DNA of 64,000 nucleotides from Certhia americana (GCA_018697195.1 CM031858.1:75141001-75205000), one strand, 5' to 3'. Positions 23,652 through 38,600 are shown, counted from the first letter of the stretch. Translations and numbers: made by a program. Notes: generated by a model from the sequence alone, not told the origin.

Positions 23652-26600
23652 ATTTCCATTACAAGGGCTTGAAATTCTTCTAGAGTATTGGCATCATTAT
23701 GTTTATTAGCACTTAGGAGTTGTGATATATATTCTGTCCCTTGGAACTTGGTGTTAGAAGGTTCTGAGGGGCTATAAAGCCTGCTAACAGTATTGGAGAA
23801 GTGTAACAGCAGAGAGATAAACATGGTGTGGCTATATTCATGTTATCTATTGGGAACAATACCTGGAAGAGCCCATCCTCCAAAACTATGATTAGATTTT
23901 TCTTGTAAGGAACTATTTGGTTAGCTCTAAAAGATAACTTGGAAAAAAATACCCATGCAGATTCATAATAAGCACACCAAGACAATCTGGGAAGGCAAAC
24001 TATCAGGGAAAAAAAAAAAAAAAGCACAATTTAAAAATATATATATTAATTTCCCAAGCTGCCAAACTAAAAGAAATAAAAAATAGCTGCCTGAGTCCTG
24101 AGCATCGAAGCTGTAGTCTTTCATCAGAAGTTATGAAGAATTAAAGACCTGAGGTAAGAGATACCACTGTAAGTGCAAAAGACACTGAAAGCATGATGAC
24201 AGGAAAACATATATTCATTCAATTAGATTATTATATTTACAGACATAAAAAATTAAATTGTAGAAATCCCTGTTAGTAATATAGCATTGCATATTTCCTA
24301 TTTCTTATGCACTCCAATAGAAGGGATTTCTGAAAACACTGATGCAGTTTGGTTTGGTTTAAACAGCGCATACAAAGGTAACTGCAAAAATAATTGTTTT
24401 AACACCCCCAACTTAGTGTCACATTAAGTGGTACTACGGAGTAGCCGTAGTATGTGAAATTATAGTTATAGTTATATGAACCTTTAGAGCAAGTCTTTAA
24501 ATATATATTTTAGAATTGTTTGATTTTTAATTAATATAATAAACCTGTCAAAGTGATTTTCAATTAAGTATTTTCATGACATGTTCCACTTAAACTGTGT
24601 TGGAAGGAAAGGATATTAAGAGGAAAACTTATAACAATTGTAAAAATCTAATTTAACTTTTTTTGAGAATTTTTTTCTGTTCTTTTTTTTTCATGCAACA
24701 GGAATGAGAGGCAAGTGAGGCAAGTTAATTGTTTTGTCACTTTATTGTGAAATATAGGCACACTCATACTTGATACCTTAATCACAAATTATATCAATTT
24801 TTCTACTATTCAAAGTGGCTGTCTTGCATTACTCTCTGGCTGTATATTCAAAAGAACAGAGGTAAAGAAAACAAATACCAAAATTCAACGTATTAAGAAA
24901 TAGAAATTTAGAGAGTGGGGGGCATTGCAATCTCTTCACTATACAATTAAGAAAACTGTTTTTGTAAGACTCCACTAATTAAACTGTTACTGCAAGATAT
25001 TCCACATTTGAATGTACTGATTCAGTTGCCTTAAAAAAAAAAAAAAAAGAGAAAACAGAAATCACCATAATAAAGTAAATAAATACCTTAAACAGAAAAA
25101 CACAGCTGGTCTTTGAAAATAAGATCTGAATTTTTCAGCGCTGCAGAGTTGCAGTCTTGATCCTCAGAAGTTTTCTTTTTACCATGTGTCTAATAACACT
25201 GTAGTCATGGAAACTTCAAGCATCTCTAGTTGTTCCTCAGAACCATGTTTAATAGTCTGTAAAATGAATGTCATGATTTTTAATTTCTAATCTGCTCTGA
25301 ATTTCACCAATATTCTTCATGGCTAATGTGTTGCCCTGCCTCCCCTTTGCTCTGCAGCCCATGACCTGTGAAACTGGTGCTCAGAGCAACAGCTGCTTCA
25401 GGCTTCCTTGGAGCACGTCCCTGTCAATACTAACTTCTGATTCAACAGCATGTAAACGCTATGTTACAAGGTCACAGGCTTCTTCCATTCCTTTTCCATT
25501 CACTACTGTGACATCTGCGCCCCAGAGAAAAACTCCCTTTCTCTCTTACCTGGAAAATTATTTATCTGTTTTGCTTTTCCAAACATTTTCTGTAATTTTG
25601 CAAGAACATACAGTACACTGACAGCCATAGAGCACCACAAAATGCAGCTTTATTGTTTAAATGGTGAAGGATCTCACTGTGGAGTTTTAAACAGCAAAAA
25701 AGGGAAGAGAAGTTGGTCAGACCTTCTTTCAGTATATCCTTTCTTGTGGAAATACATGGAGAAAAATATACAGATTCCAAGATATTTAGTGAAAGACGTG
25801 CTTGGCTGACAGACATTCCCTTCAAGAATAAAAAAGATAAGAAAGTATTCATATACTTGGAATTTACAGTGCTAATATATGAGATGACTCCTTTATGAGG
25901 TGAAATGGCCTAATTAAAGGAACTCCAGTTGGAATTAAGTTAGAGGTAAGTTTCTTCCAGATCAGTTACATCAGACAGAGCTTCTGTTTGCTAGCTGAAA
26001 TATGAGGAGTGGATGGCCTTCGTGCTGGTAAGGGAACATGAGGCTCCCAGTGGAGATCTTGTAGTTTTACTAGACCATGAAGATATTTCTCAAGAGTCCT
26101 TCGAAGTCTGGGTTTAGGATTCTATCCCTTCCACAGAGGGAGGAAAAACTAGTTCCCTTTGCTCCTTAAATCTACAGTCTCAATAAACAACTTCAGAATA
26201 TTATGCGTTACACAAAGCTTACACTTTTTTTCCTTGAGACTTCCCTGCTTTTAGGCTTTTCTACAAGTATCCAGCTTAGTTTGATGCAAAAGAACTATCT
26301 TCCAAGTATCACAAATCACACATTATTCTCAAGCTCCTACATGGTTATTTTTCTTAAGAGAAAACATGCTGTTACTTTTGTTCAAGGAACAGTTGCTAAA
26401 TGATTATTATTTCCTACAGATTATATTATCTCTTAACAGCAAATCGCTTCTTCACAACAAGTTAATAAAATGCAAAAGAAGGCATCCGAGTTCCATTTAA
26501 AATAAACGGCGAATCTATTAAAATCTAAAAAGGCTTTAAAAAGTATCTGTAGACTCATCTGTCAAAAAGGATGGTGCATAATACTGTGGAAAAGCTGATG

Positions 26601-29600
26601 GAGTTTTTTTCTCAATCTGTACATCCATAAGGTTCTATGAATGCTTTAAGGCATCATAATTCAGCACTGCTGCTAGAGGGAGTTGAAGCACCATGAACTC
26701 TAAAGGGCACTTAATCCACTGAGTAGTTTTAGCCCTGACACAAAGGTTTGCTGCGCTTGAAAGCTTAGTATGATGCAAAATGGCATGGACTAATTGGAGC
26801 ATCATTCCTTTCAGTGTAAATTGATGCTTTATCATCAACTTTATCATCACTCTCGTAAAATTCTTAGAAATGTTGTGATCCTGAAAACAACCTCTTCATA
26901 TTGATTATACTTGAATCAAAGCTGCATCCACTAAATTCTGTAACTTAAAAAAAGCATAATTTCCTTCTCTAAGAAGTTTATCTTTCCACAAAAATTCAAT
27001 GATGATTTGCAGCTATAGAGTCTTCCTTATTTCTTTCTATGAAATTATTCACTGCTTCATGGCAAACTGAGAACCTGTATTAGGGATCATCAGTGTGTTT
27101 GTTGGTGTGGAAAAAAAATATCCTTATAATGAGGTGATTTTTTATAGATCAGGTGTTGGGATAATGAACTGCATTTCTTATAGAAATTTAAAATCGTTTC
27201 TCTATTTATGAGTTTTTTCAGTTGTACTAGAGATTCAGGGACAGTAGGTAGAAACAACAAGGCACACCAGTATAATTGAAAACTAGTGGGAAGAAGAGTG
27301 TGGAGATGTGAGCTACAGGAGAGATATTCTCCAATGCACATAGTGCCTGCAGCTGATGCTCAGGTGGCTATGGCTGTCACTCTGCATTTATGTAGATAGT
27401 GTCAAGTCCTTGCAGATATGAAAGTCAGTTGCTGATTTCTCTCACTGTGGCACCAATCCAAGTCAGATATACAGATTTTCATTAAATTCTTCATACTCAG
27501 AACACTAAGACTAGAAGTTAGATTCTTACATAAAGGTGCAGACTAACCTGATTATTGCTCAAGATTTTAGTTTTACTTCCTTTTCACTTCTGAAGGTGGC
27601 AGACATGTACAGGCAGGAGGAGGGAAAGATTGTTTTTACTTTAAAATGTAGTTAGAAAATGCCATATAGACTAAAAATAGCTCAAAAAGACAAACTCCTC
27701 GGATGTGCTAATGCCCCTGTTAAGTCAATACTTTTTGAGATGTTAAGTCAATATGCTTTGAGATTAGTGGGTAATAAATAAGTTATGAAATTATTTCCCC
27801 CAGGAATTCTTTGCACTTTAGCATATAGCTTTTTTGCACAGGTAGTCACAGATGGAACTGTCTGAGATAAGTAGTCTATGCAGGACTGAGTCACAGGTTT
27901 GTGTGGATCAAAAGCTGCTTCCCAAGTTAATGACACAATATAATGTACTATGCAATTCCCACCCCACAAGAAATTGCAGTCTCTCTTCTGAGCACTGGTG
28001 ACTTACGTCCTTGGAACCCTCCAGTTCAGTTTCTTGGAGGTAAACTCAAGGCTGCTTTTCCACAGTTTCAGAAAATTTCTAGCAACTCTATAAGCAAACA
28101 AATGAAAAGCAATTTTGTACAGACAGTTCCCTGCCCACGAGGCCATTTCTTCTTCCTAACTGCAACCCATTTGTGCTGATTAATAGCTCAAAGGTCCTTT
28201 TTACTAAGCAAAATTAATTCCTTCTGAGGGAGGCAGATCATATTCAGCCTCCCACAATGTCATATTCAATGGGGGACATCTATAAGCTAGCAGAAGGTAA
28301 TTACGCTGCTCCCTTAAAAGTGGGAGTCTTTCTCTAAAAACTGAAACAATGGCTGTGCAGAGCAGAACATCTCTGGCTGACTGTGAATTTATACAGACTC
28401 ATTCTCCTTTAAAAATACAGCTCCATACAAAGAACTAGTTCAGTTCCCTTAAACTTATGTAAGAGGTTTTTTGCTGGAGACAGTGCTTAGCCTCAGCAGA
28501 TTCCCCTAACATAAACAAAGTTCTGAGTAATGTTGCCCTTAAAGGTTTGTATTTAGGTGGGGAAACTGTACTGGATTATAAGAACAAGATTATACCTGTA
28601 AAGTAGGAGGAAATAGCACTAGCATGGAACTAAATGGTGAAGCTGTATTAAATAAAGGATAAATACAGTTTTGCTAAGCATTGTCATAGAGCCAGTGCTC
28701 AGTGGAAATGTTTTTAGAGTCCAAGCTGCAGGACGAGCACTAAGCACTGTCAAAGCTTCATAACTATAGATGTATTACAGCAGAAACAATATATCATCAT
28801 GCTGCTTGCTATTTTAAGACTGTGTATATTTGACTGATTCCTGTATTTAACATCTGAATCCCAGCTGTGCACAGCAAGTCTTTACATCATCAAATGAAAA
28901 TATTTTGGCAACTTCTATCTTGCTAGTACCACAGAATGCACAGAATGATCACAGAATGATGCAACTTGACTTCTACTTGGTATGATATTGGTTCTGACCT
29001 AGATAGCCCACAGAGCATTTGAAAGATACATGCAAACAAGATTTAAAAATTATTGCATTCCAAGTTGTTACATTCATGAGGGACCAAAGACTAATCCTGC
29101 CTTTAGCTGCTTAAAATACAACCAAGATCCAAATGTCAATTGTCTTCACAGAGTAGCAGTATGTCTTTCACATTTGCAAAAATTCTAACTCGTATATTCC
29201 ATTTTTTAAGCCATACTTCTTTTAAGTGGCATTTCTGGATAACAAAAAGCCTGTGGTAAACTTTCATGTACAAATGCATCCCATTAATAAGGAAACTGCC
29301 TATTTGGCTTGACAAGATGAGACTTGTACTGTGCAAGATCTGTTTCCCACATGGTAAGCTTTATCACATAGTCTGGCTCTAAGCAGTTGCATTATTTTCT
29401 ATGTCACTAAAATTAAATAAAAATGTTAAGAAAAGCTGCCAACTGTGAAAACAAATCCAAATAAAAAATTAAACACCCAAACATGATTTACTGTTTCATG
29501 TGGCAAAATATTATTAGAACAATGAGAAAGCAGTCTGTCTGATAATTTATTTTTTACTGTGAACAAACATTGTGTAGTTCATCAGTAAGAGCAGTCAGCT

Positions 29601-32293
29601 TTCTCTTTTTGCATATCCTCCACAAAACCCCCACCAGAAAAATGAAACCATATAAACACTTAAAAGAACCTGAGAAATCAGAAAATATAAACTTATTTTT
29701 AAATAATTGCATTGTCATCAGTGTTTCCTATGTTGAAGGTAGTAACTGGTATCAGTTCATTTCTAGCTAAAATGCACCTCTTGCTCAGGTAGGAAAAGGT
29801 GTAGTAAAGTAGGAGTAGAAATACATGGTTTAGCTGGCACAGATTTATGAAATTTAGCCATATGAAATAGTAGAATATGCATACAAATACATTTTTTTAT
29901 TTTTATCCATGATGTGCTTACAGCAAGCCTTATCCAAATTATCACAAGCCAGTGCAGCTCAACCTAAAAGGTTAAGCACAAGGAATAGATAATGTTTCAA
30001 ATATATTGAAATCAGAGATGAATGTCAAGCACATAAGCTTACTTTTACTTTTAATGTCACTGAGGTTCACCAACCTCATACAATTCCAATTGTATGTTAC
30101 TTTACATAGCATGTATAAACAACTGTGCTGAGTATTTGCATAAACTGAATAATTGATTCATGCCAATCAACTATTACCACTACTACTACTTTCTTCCTAC
30201 TTTGAAATCTTTTATTCCACTTCTTTTTTTTTTTTTTTTGTGATGAAGAAGTAAATTGTTCATTGAGAAAATAATTTTGTTTCTTTTCTACATTTGTCAT
30301 GTTGAGAATCTGAATGTAAAGCAGAACTGAAAAGACTTGGTGTCTGATTTTCAAATGCAGGACTTGTAGAAAGGTAATAGTGCTCTCTCAACATACATCC
30401 CTCAGAGAAGCCTACAAAGATACATATTACCTAATGAAATGTATCCTCTACAGTGACCTATGGCACTAAGTCATAGAATACATACCTTGGCATGTCTGAG
30501 ACTGCCCATGCATGAGCTTGACATTGAAAAGAGGTCACAGTTAGCTTCCAGAATCATTTCCATACATAGTAGTACCAGTCAGGAAGGGGTAGTCTTCTTC
30601 CTCTAACTGGCAACAATTACCTGGCATGAACACAAAAAGAAAAATAATGAATGTGGGTTCTGCTATATGAACAGTACAAGTGCCTTCTAGTTTTCTCTTT
30701 GCTTCCCTGGTGCTTTTTTTCCCCTGCAGTCAGGAAGAGGATGGATATTATTAAACTTTGCAAGATGTGTCCATTCTGTCTTCTACCAAAAAAAGCAATA
30801 AAAAGATGCCTGTCTAACTTTTTCTATCTTGAGATGAAGCTTATCTTTACTACCTTTTCTATGAGAGATCAAATAACAGCATAAATTCTTGAGGCACTAT
30901 TCCTTTTTAACGATCAAAGCAGTTATTCCAAAACTTTGTCTTTTGCATTTGGAAAGGGCAAATCGAATTGGGATTCAGAGAAAAGTTCAGGAGCTACAGG
31001 TCAAAATAAGGTTTTTTTCCTCCTTCTTTCAACTACTTTTATAATTTTTATCTATGCTGAATGCAGAATTCATCCATGAAGAGACAATAAAAGCAAAACT
31101 GTTAGAAATAAAGAGGCACATTAACCCTAGTAAGCAATTTGAGAAAAGAAGGGACCACTATGGAAACCGTGGTAGGCAGCTGTCTGGCCCGGAGACTATG
31201 TGCAATTCTTCTCTTCTGAGAATTATAGCTGAAGTGATTAGATCTTTTCTAGAGGATAACTTCAAGGACGTAGATCACTCTTCCTTGTGAAGTGAAATAG
31301 AGAGTATGATATAGCGTTTTTTGTCAGCCTAGGCACCTGATATCCAGGCTTTTTAAATGGCTGATAAGACTTACTTTCCTTTCTAAATTTAACTTACTAA
31401 CATTTTAAAATGTACCTAGAGTCAGTAAAACATCAATAGTTTATTATCAATTGTATCTCAATCGTATGTTGAGATTTGCCCGCTCTAACCTACCACGTGA
31501 ATTCCAGCATAGAATGCACATAAATACTAACATGGTCCTTAGCTTTGTATATATCCAGTATATCTACAATACTTAATATTTATACATGTTGCACTTTGAA
31601 GTCATGCAAAGCAATGCAAAGCATGCAAAGCAAATCAAATTTATATCTATGTATCAAATTTTGTATCTATGTATGCTGTGATTTGATCCCCTCCATGTTT
31701 CCAGAAGAGCACATAATCAGGATGGAGTGACACCCAACCACACTGGTAGACAGGCTTCTAAGAGCTGTAGGTATCTGTAAAGATTGCTTTCAATAGCATA
31801 GACAGCATCAGTGCCAATCAAATTTTCTCTCATTAAAATTGTTCCTTTCTCATTCACAATTCTTTTCTAGGAATAAACTTGTAGTAAAAACCAGGACATC
31901 TTCCTTATTTCTTCTCTTCTTTGGTGTAATTTTAAGCAATATTGCACTGGATGGCAGATTCTTCTGAAGAAATTTTCTTCAACATTCCAGCATCTATTAC
32001 AAGGCCACAGTCTATAGTGCTGCCTCAACTGTGTTATTATTCTTTAATGCCTATTCAGCTCTGAGATTTCTTCACAACACTGCAGTAAAGAGAGAGTGTT
32101 TTCCTCAATTTTCTGACTGTGTAAGTAGGAAACAGCTGTATGTATCAGAAAAGAAAAAAAAATCATTGTTAATTTCCCTGTAATATTGATGTCAAAATAA
32201 AATATTAAAAGACTGCTTTTTTTTGGAAGCAAGTATTCATCACTTAAGCAGCTGGCATAAAGAACTAGTTCTTCTGCAACCTGAAGAATTAAA

Positions 32294-32316
32294 ACTCCAT
32301 GTTTTTAACATGGAGT
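32294..32316. repeat. perfect hairpin, 10-bp arms
   Basis: ACTCCATGTT and AACATGGAGT separated by TTT. It has no T-rich or gene context to suggest a function. Confidence 0.8.
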
Positions 32317-33912
32317 AAAACTATTAAGTCATTTGGCAGCTCTGTGTTTTCTTGAATGAGTGACTTTTATTCATGATGTAAAACATGTTCTGAAGGAGTT
32401 AAAGATTTCCTCACTAAAGCCCTTATCTCACAAATTATATTTTGCATTTATTTCGTTCCTATCCCAAACTGTATATAAGAGTATTCAAAACTAAACTTTG
32501 AGGTATTAAGTTTCATCTGATATCCTGGGTTTGCATAATGTGTTTTTTTTATGAGATGCTGTATAAATTTTGTTATTATGTTGTGTACCTCTTGCCTTAT
32601 CAATCTGAGTTCATTAATTTCATTGCAGCTGTTCCTGTACAAGAGAAGGTAATGTTGAGCGTGATATAGTTTCCAAGCAGCCATCATTTTGGTTTCTAAT
32701 CTTGTAGTTAAAGACTGCCTAAAGGTCCCTTCTCTTACAGTGTCTAAGAAATCAGGCACCATATACCACACCATAATACTGGAAACTACTACAGTTTGCT
32801 TTTATATCAAGGGAAAAAAACCATGGCAGTTCTTATAAGAAAATTTTTAATTAGGCCATCTGTGTTTGTGTCTGTGTGTATGTACTTTCTACTGTACTGC
32901 AAATTCAATGTATTTTGGTTGTAATGAAATGGACATCACCAAAGCTCCTTCAGATAAGGAAAGAAATTATCTTATGTCTTAGTCAAAACAACCTCACTAT
33001 TCTGTTTTCCATAGGAAAAAAGTCCAGATTTAAATTTAAAGCCATTACTCCGTGTCTGGAAAATATTATTTTGAAAATATCCCAGTCTTAATCAGGTCAC
33101 AGTACGTTGTATTAGTTGGAAATCTGAACAAAATACTTTTCTGTGATGTTCATAGATATAAATTTGATTTAAGCCATTTTTTGTTTCTTGAAATTAAAAA
33201 AACAAAATTAAAATAATATCAATATTTTACACATATCAAGTTGAGGCAAACTGACTTAAACATAACTACTTTAAGTATTCAGAAATATTACATATAATCT
33301 TACTCACTTTTTAGACTCCTCCATCCTCTTTAAACATAAAAAAAAGTAAAAGAATTAAATGCGGCCCTCAGAAATTAGGTATTTAAAATATTGAATAATG
33401 TCTAACCACAATGGATCTCACAGACAGTTAATTCCCTGTACAGTCATTTACAGGAAATGTGCATTTATGTTACATTTTTAAAATTATTCTCTTTCCTGTG
33501 ACAGTTAATGAAGACAATGCTATAGGCATGATTTACTTTCACACTGAGTTAACTGATCCAGGATAATGATTTAGAAATCAATTTTTTTTCCTGAAAAACA
33601 TTAAATTGCTATTATGAAAGCAGAGTACAGTGAAAAGTATTAAAAAATCGCATATCCCTATTATTATCTAACAACCTATTGCCTGCTCCATAGCATGATA
33701 AAAATTATGAAAAAATATATCTAAGTATTAAAGATTTCTACTAAAACCTAGTTTTAAATGTCAAAATATTTAAAACTAATCTACATATCATAACAGACTA
33801 CACTTCTGTGTCTGCATTTGAGTAATTAAATTTTACAGTTTTTTATTCAGTAGCATCTGCTTCATATTTCTGCACTGTAGTTAAGCTATCAAGTTTTGGC
33901 AGTGTAATAACC

Positions 33913-33960
33913 CTGTTGAGTCAATAGCTACTGTTTGCTCTGACATTATTGACTCAACAG
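33913..33960. promoter_or_regulatory. inverted repeat carrying two AP-1 consensus sites
   Basis: Perfect 14-bp arms (CTGTTGAGTCAATA at 33,913-33,926 and its complement at 33,947-33,960) flank a 20-base spacer. Each arm holds a full AP-1/TRE heptamer: TGAGTCA at 33,917-33,923 and TGACTCA at 33,950-33,956. Such pairs can act as enhancer sites. Activity here is inference. Confidence 0.4.
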
Positions 33961-34273
33961 CAAGTTCATTGTTTTGCTTGTTTTTCCAATACATGCAATT
34001 CATACACATGATCACTTTTAGCTGATACAGTGTATTAATAATGGATCTACTAGAGAGCTCAGTGTCTCCACTGAGCAGAGATCCTAAGAAAAACATTTTA
34101 TAATACCCTAGCTGCAGATAGCCTTAAAGTATATCAAATGATACTGCACTGCTGCTGTATCTTGGGCTTGAATACCTCTTTAAATTGGGTCAGGTGGTAT
34201 TTGTCCTGTGTCAAGGAAACTGTCCTTTCAATTGTTCATTACCCATAGCCTCTACACACTTAAGTGATCTAAA

Positions 34274-35665
34274 ATTGTGGAATCACAAGACGGTTTGGCT
34301 TGGAAAGATCCTTCAAAGTTCATCTAGTTCTGAACCTCCTCCCATTGGCAGGGACACCTTCCATTAGACCATGTTCCTCAAAGTACCATCCAAACTGTCC
34401 TTACACTATCAAAGAGTGGGCATCCATAACTTCTCTGGGCATCTTCTTCCATCGTGTCATCACTCTCATAGTAAAAAATTTCTTCCCTTTAACTAATTGA
34501 AATCTATCCTTTTTCAGTATAAAATTATTATTATAATAATTATTATATTATTATTCCTTGTCTCATTATTACAAGTCTTTTTACAAAGACCCTTCCTTAT
34601 CTTTCCTGTGGTGCCCCTTAGGTACTGGAAGGCATTTTTAAGGTTTCCCACAAGCCCTCTCCAAACTGAAAAAATCCAGTTCTCTCAGCCTGAACTCATA
34701 GGAGAGGGTTCTATACCTCTTATTGCTGTGGGACTCCTCTGGAATTGCTCCAATAGGACTAAATCTTTCTTACCTCGGGGTGCCCGGAGCAGAATGCAGC
34801 ACTCCAGGTTGGGTCTCACCAGAATGGAGCGGTGGGGAAAAATCCTCTTCCTCACCCTCACCCTCACCTACACTGCTTTTGATGAAGCCCAGGATAAATT
34901 TGGCTGTCTGGGTTGTAAATACCCATTGCCATTCCACATCCAATTTTTCATCCAACAGCTGCATGAAGTTCTTCTTTACAGGCCTGCTCTCCCTTCATCC
35001 TTCAGTCTCAAATGATAACAGGAATTGTTCTGTCCTGGCTGCAGGCTTTTGCTCGAGGGCTTGTCAAATTTTATGAGGTTCATATGAGTTTGCTCCTCAA
35101 GTCTGTCAAGATCCCTCTGGATGGCACCCCTTCCTTCAAGCAAATCATATGTGCCACTCAGCTTGGTGTCACCTCCAAACTTGCTGAGGTTTCAGTCTAT
35201 CTCACTGTCTATGACATGAATAAAGACATTGGACAGTATTGTACCTAATATGGACTCTGAGGAGCACTACTTGTTAATGAGCTCCATTGAGCCATTGACT
35301 GAAACTCTTTGGATATGGCCATCTAGCCCATTCCTTATGCATCTAACAGTCCATCTATCAAACCTATATCTTGCCAACTTACAACAAGGCTGTTGTTGGT
35401 GCCCATGTCAGAGGCCTTATAGAAGCTAATAGGTGACATTCATTGTTATTCTCTTAGCCACTAATGCAAAGTCAGTCCATTGTTAGTGTTAGTAAATGCC
35501 ATGTCAATAGTGAAACGTGATTTGCCCTTTGTGAAGCAATGCTGGCTGTCTCTAATCACCCCCTTGTAATCTATGTCCCTTGGCACAGCTTCCAAGAGGA
35601 TCTGCTCCATGCTCTTATTGAGGCTGAAAGGATTGTTCTTCCCAGAATCCTCCTTTTGACCCCTT
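34274..35665 (-). mobile_element. CR1 LINE, minus strand
   Basis: A 5'-truncated CR1 read from its 3' end at about 34,274 (TGGAATCACAAGACGG) back into ORF2. The 3' UTR landmarks are clear: CATCTAGTTCTGAACC, GGCAGGGACACCTTCCA, ACTTCTCTGGGCATC and AAATTTCTTCCC. The upstream part reaches the reverse-transcriptase region, where the minus strand encodes a GATCCTCTTGGAAGC segment near 35,590-35,605. An ATT-rich microsatellite (about 34,525-34,555) has grown inside it. The 172-codon plus-strand frame at 34,497-35,015 is antisense to this repeat and not a gene. Confidence 0.88.
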
Positions 35666-38600
35666 ATCAGAAAACAGAGTGATATTCTCTAATTGGCTTC
35701 ATATTTTTTTCCTCTAAGCATGGTAATTTCTCATTGCCATTGTATCTCGCTGAGCAATGTACATACAGCTAATAAAAAATCCACCATACAAAGGGTATCT
35801 TGCTGCATACGTGTTCTTGGACAGCTAAAGTTTGCCCTCAGCATGTCAAAGCACAATTGTGTCTTTTCTGAATTACAGGAAAATCTGTGCAAGTGAGAAA
35901 CATCTCCATGAGGAAGATATGCTGTCATTCAAATTATGTGGAGGGAGGAGAAGCAAAACCATATATTTTTTTTCAAATTCTGTTCTGTTCAGTTGTTTAA
36001 AGCAATAAATTGTGTAGTTCCTGCAGGTTAAATAAAGCACTATTACTGTCCTCTGGCAGTAAATTAAATTAATAGAGTTTGCCATTCAGGACTAAGTGAA
36101 ATTACAATCCATGGTTTAACAGAAATCTATCAAAACCAGAACTACCAAATGGACAAAAATATATAAAAATCTTTGACATACATAAAAATTATTTTTACCT
36201 CTGAAAAAATGCTTAGAATTATAGAGAGATAATCATACAGAGAATATGGGAGAAGTAAAATGTCATTACTATGCTGAACTTTATGCATTTTGTATTTGGC
36301 AGGACTACTAAGCAGTTTCTCATCTTTCTTAGGTAGAGAAGGAAAAAGGAAAGAAGAAAGAACAGACATAGAGTATTTGCTCCCCTGCATATCTAGGTCA
36401 AGTTCTTGCTGCCTAGGCTCCCAAGTGTTATGAAAGATGTTATAGCATCATTAATTTCACTAATCACACAAAAGATAAATGGGTCAGATACAGGTGGCCC
36501 AACTGCTCTGGCCAGCTGTCCATGGCTAGTATTGGGGATAACATGCTTCAGGTCTTGCTCAGTGTGTACTTCCACTACACATATGGGAAGGCATCCAATT
36601 CATCTTCCCTCCTTCCAGACACAGTCCCTCCAGGATCAGCTAACAGGGCTTTGACTCTATCTTTCCTCAGCAGCAAAATTACAGTGTAAGAATATGTCCA
36701 GATTGCTAGAACTGCAAAACAAATTAACACTTATCAGAGTTACACTAATGCATAAATGACTACACAATTTTGCCTACTGACACATGAAACCTAGATATGA
36801 GAGAAAATAAGAATACAGTTCACAGTGTTAAAGGACACATTGTACTTCTTATCTGAGTGAAGATTTTGGGGTACAAGTCTTTTTCTTATTTGCAGTTTTA
36901 TATGAACAGAAGTGCAGTACTGTGGATATTTTTTGTTGGAAGTTTTTTCTGCAAATTCTGTAATAAATTAGCAAATGGTCAATGTGTCCATTACACATTT
37001 GTGTTTTGAATGCTTTGAAATTACTTCCTTTTCTGATCAGTGTCTCTAATTCAGACAAGTATCCTTTTAATTAGACAGGTGTCAGTGTCAAATTATTAAC
37101 ATATAAAGGAAATTACAGGCTGTTTTTAAACAACTAGAAAATAAATTCACAACCTTTCCTAATAGCCTACTAGCAAACTAATATGGCTATCCTACCTCCA
37201 CTCAGATTCAGTTTAGTAAAAATCTGACTTTTTCAGGCAATCATCTCTATCAAACTTGGAAAAATTAAATTGAAAACCGAAATATATTGGAGTGACAGAA
37301 GGGACTGACTAAGACTACGACACACGAAAGAAGCCAGTTTAAGAAAAGTGAAATGCAAGTCTCAGAACTTGGCGGTAACTGCATTTTATATAAGCAGGTT
37401 ATTGAATATAAAACACTTCTCAGTAGGTTTCTTTTAGAAATAAACACTGATGCTGACTTTAACAAAGAGCTTAAAACAAATATATCCAGTTCTGTATTAA
37501 GGAGATTGCAATTTAAACGTAATTCATTGTAGACTTCAGCTTGTTAGTATGGACTTAATACAGTTTAGCATTGAGTAATCATGCTTTAATGCAAAAAGCA
37601 AAAAACATGTTTTATATTAAATTATATTTAATGACAAGACTATGTCCTATCAAACTCTGAAACTGGTGGATCATATGACCAAAAAAATGCTAAATGCAGC
37701 AAGAAAAAAATTCCAGTGTGAGCTCAACTATAGTTAGAGGTGCTTTTTAATGCAATAAGGAAAGATTAACATAGCATTGGCTATATCTGCTTAACATATA
37801 ATTAAGCAGATAATCAGAGTAAAGCTACAGCTTTCTTCTTTGGTCTTGTTACACAATGGAAAACTTATCATGATCCCAGGTTTCAGAGACTGAGCTGATT
37901 TGAGATCCAGCTCAAGCATTTCTGTCATGACAAATTGTTTCGTATGTTAAAAAAAAAAAAACACTCGTGCTTGAAATTAAAGAGTGTAAAGTATGCTGAT
38001 CATATATACCTTAAATAATGAAATAAGAATGGGCTTGCTGATAACAGAACTTAAATTTTATTTTAATTGCTATCTTTTAATCCCTATGTCCCACATGCAT
38101 TGACTTTGAATTGGATAATCCATTTATGTGCAAAATACATCAATCAGCCATCTTTACTATGTGGCTACTTTGAACTTATATACAGGTGAAAAAATACTTC
38201 GCAGTCAAGACAATTTTAATTGGAACATTTTTTTAATGTACTTTTAAAGGGTGATTATTAGCCCAGTCTTTGCATAGTGTTCTGCTTTAACTTAGTGTGA
38301 TTACCTTCAAACTTTTCTTTATAAATGTCCTACATTTTTTAGCAAGTTCTTGGTTTTTAGCTTGGATTTTAAGATGAAAGTTGACAGTTTATGTAAAAAG
38401 GAAATTCCACTTCTTACTCCTTCCAATAAAATCTCAGGAATATAATTCAGACCTCTGATTCTTCTGCAGTATAGGTAAAACTAAAGAAATATGGTCTCAC
38501 CATTGCTGTCAGGACCACTTGATTAAATGTTATAAAAAATTAAAATGTAAAAAAATTCTACTTTCACATCTAACTCGTCGCAAAAGAGCCTGCAGAGTTT

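Larger units (their letters stand above)
22721..33912. other. 11 kb of anonymous AT-rich DNA
   Basis: No gene, LTR or CR1 block that I recognise. Short A/T runs occur near 24,010, 25,033 and 30,224. A small inverted repeat lies at 30,077-30,096 (CATACAATT / AATTGTATG) and a hairpin at 32,294-32,316. Three ATGCAAAGC copies sit at 31,602-31,636. Confidence 0.4.

Noticed and set aside
23609..23824. Minus-strand frame ending in poly-lysine, resembling a processed retrogene with poly(A)
   Set aside because: The lysines are just the 30-base T-run. There is no stop or poly(A) signal before it and no recognised protein, and CR1 does not usually make poly(A) retrogenes in birds.
28928..28975. CACAGAATGATCACAGAATGATG, resembling an antisense CR1 terminus (given for position only)
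   Set aside because: No further CR1 landmarks follow within 100 bases, so it is too short to call.
34497..35015. 172-codon plus-strand frame
   Set aside because: It lies antisense within the minus-strand CR1 at 34,274-35,665.
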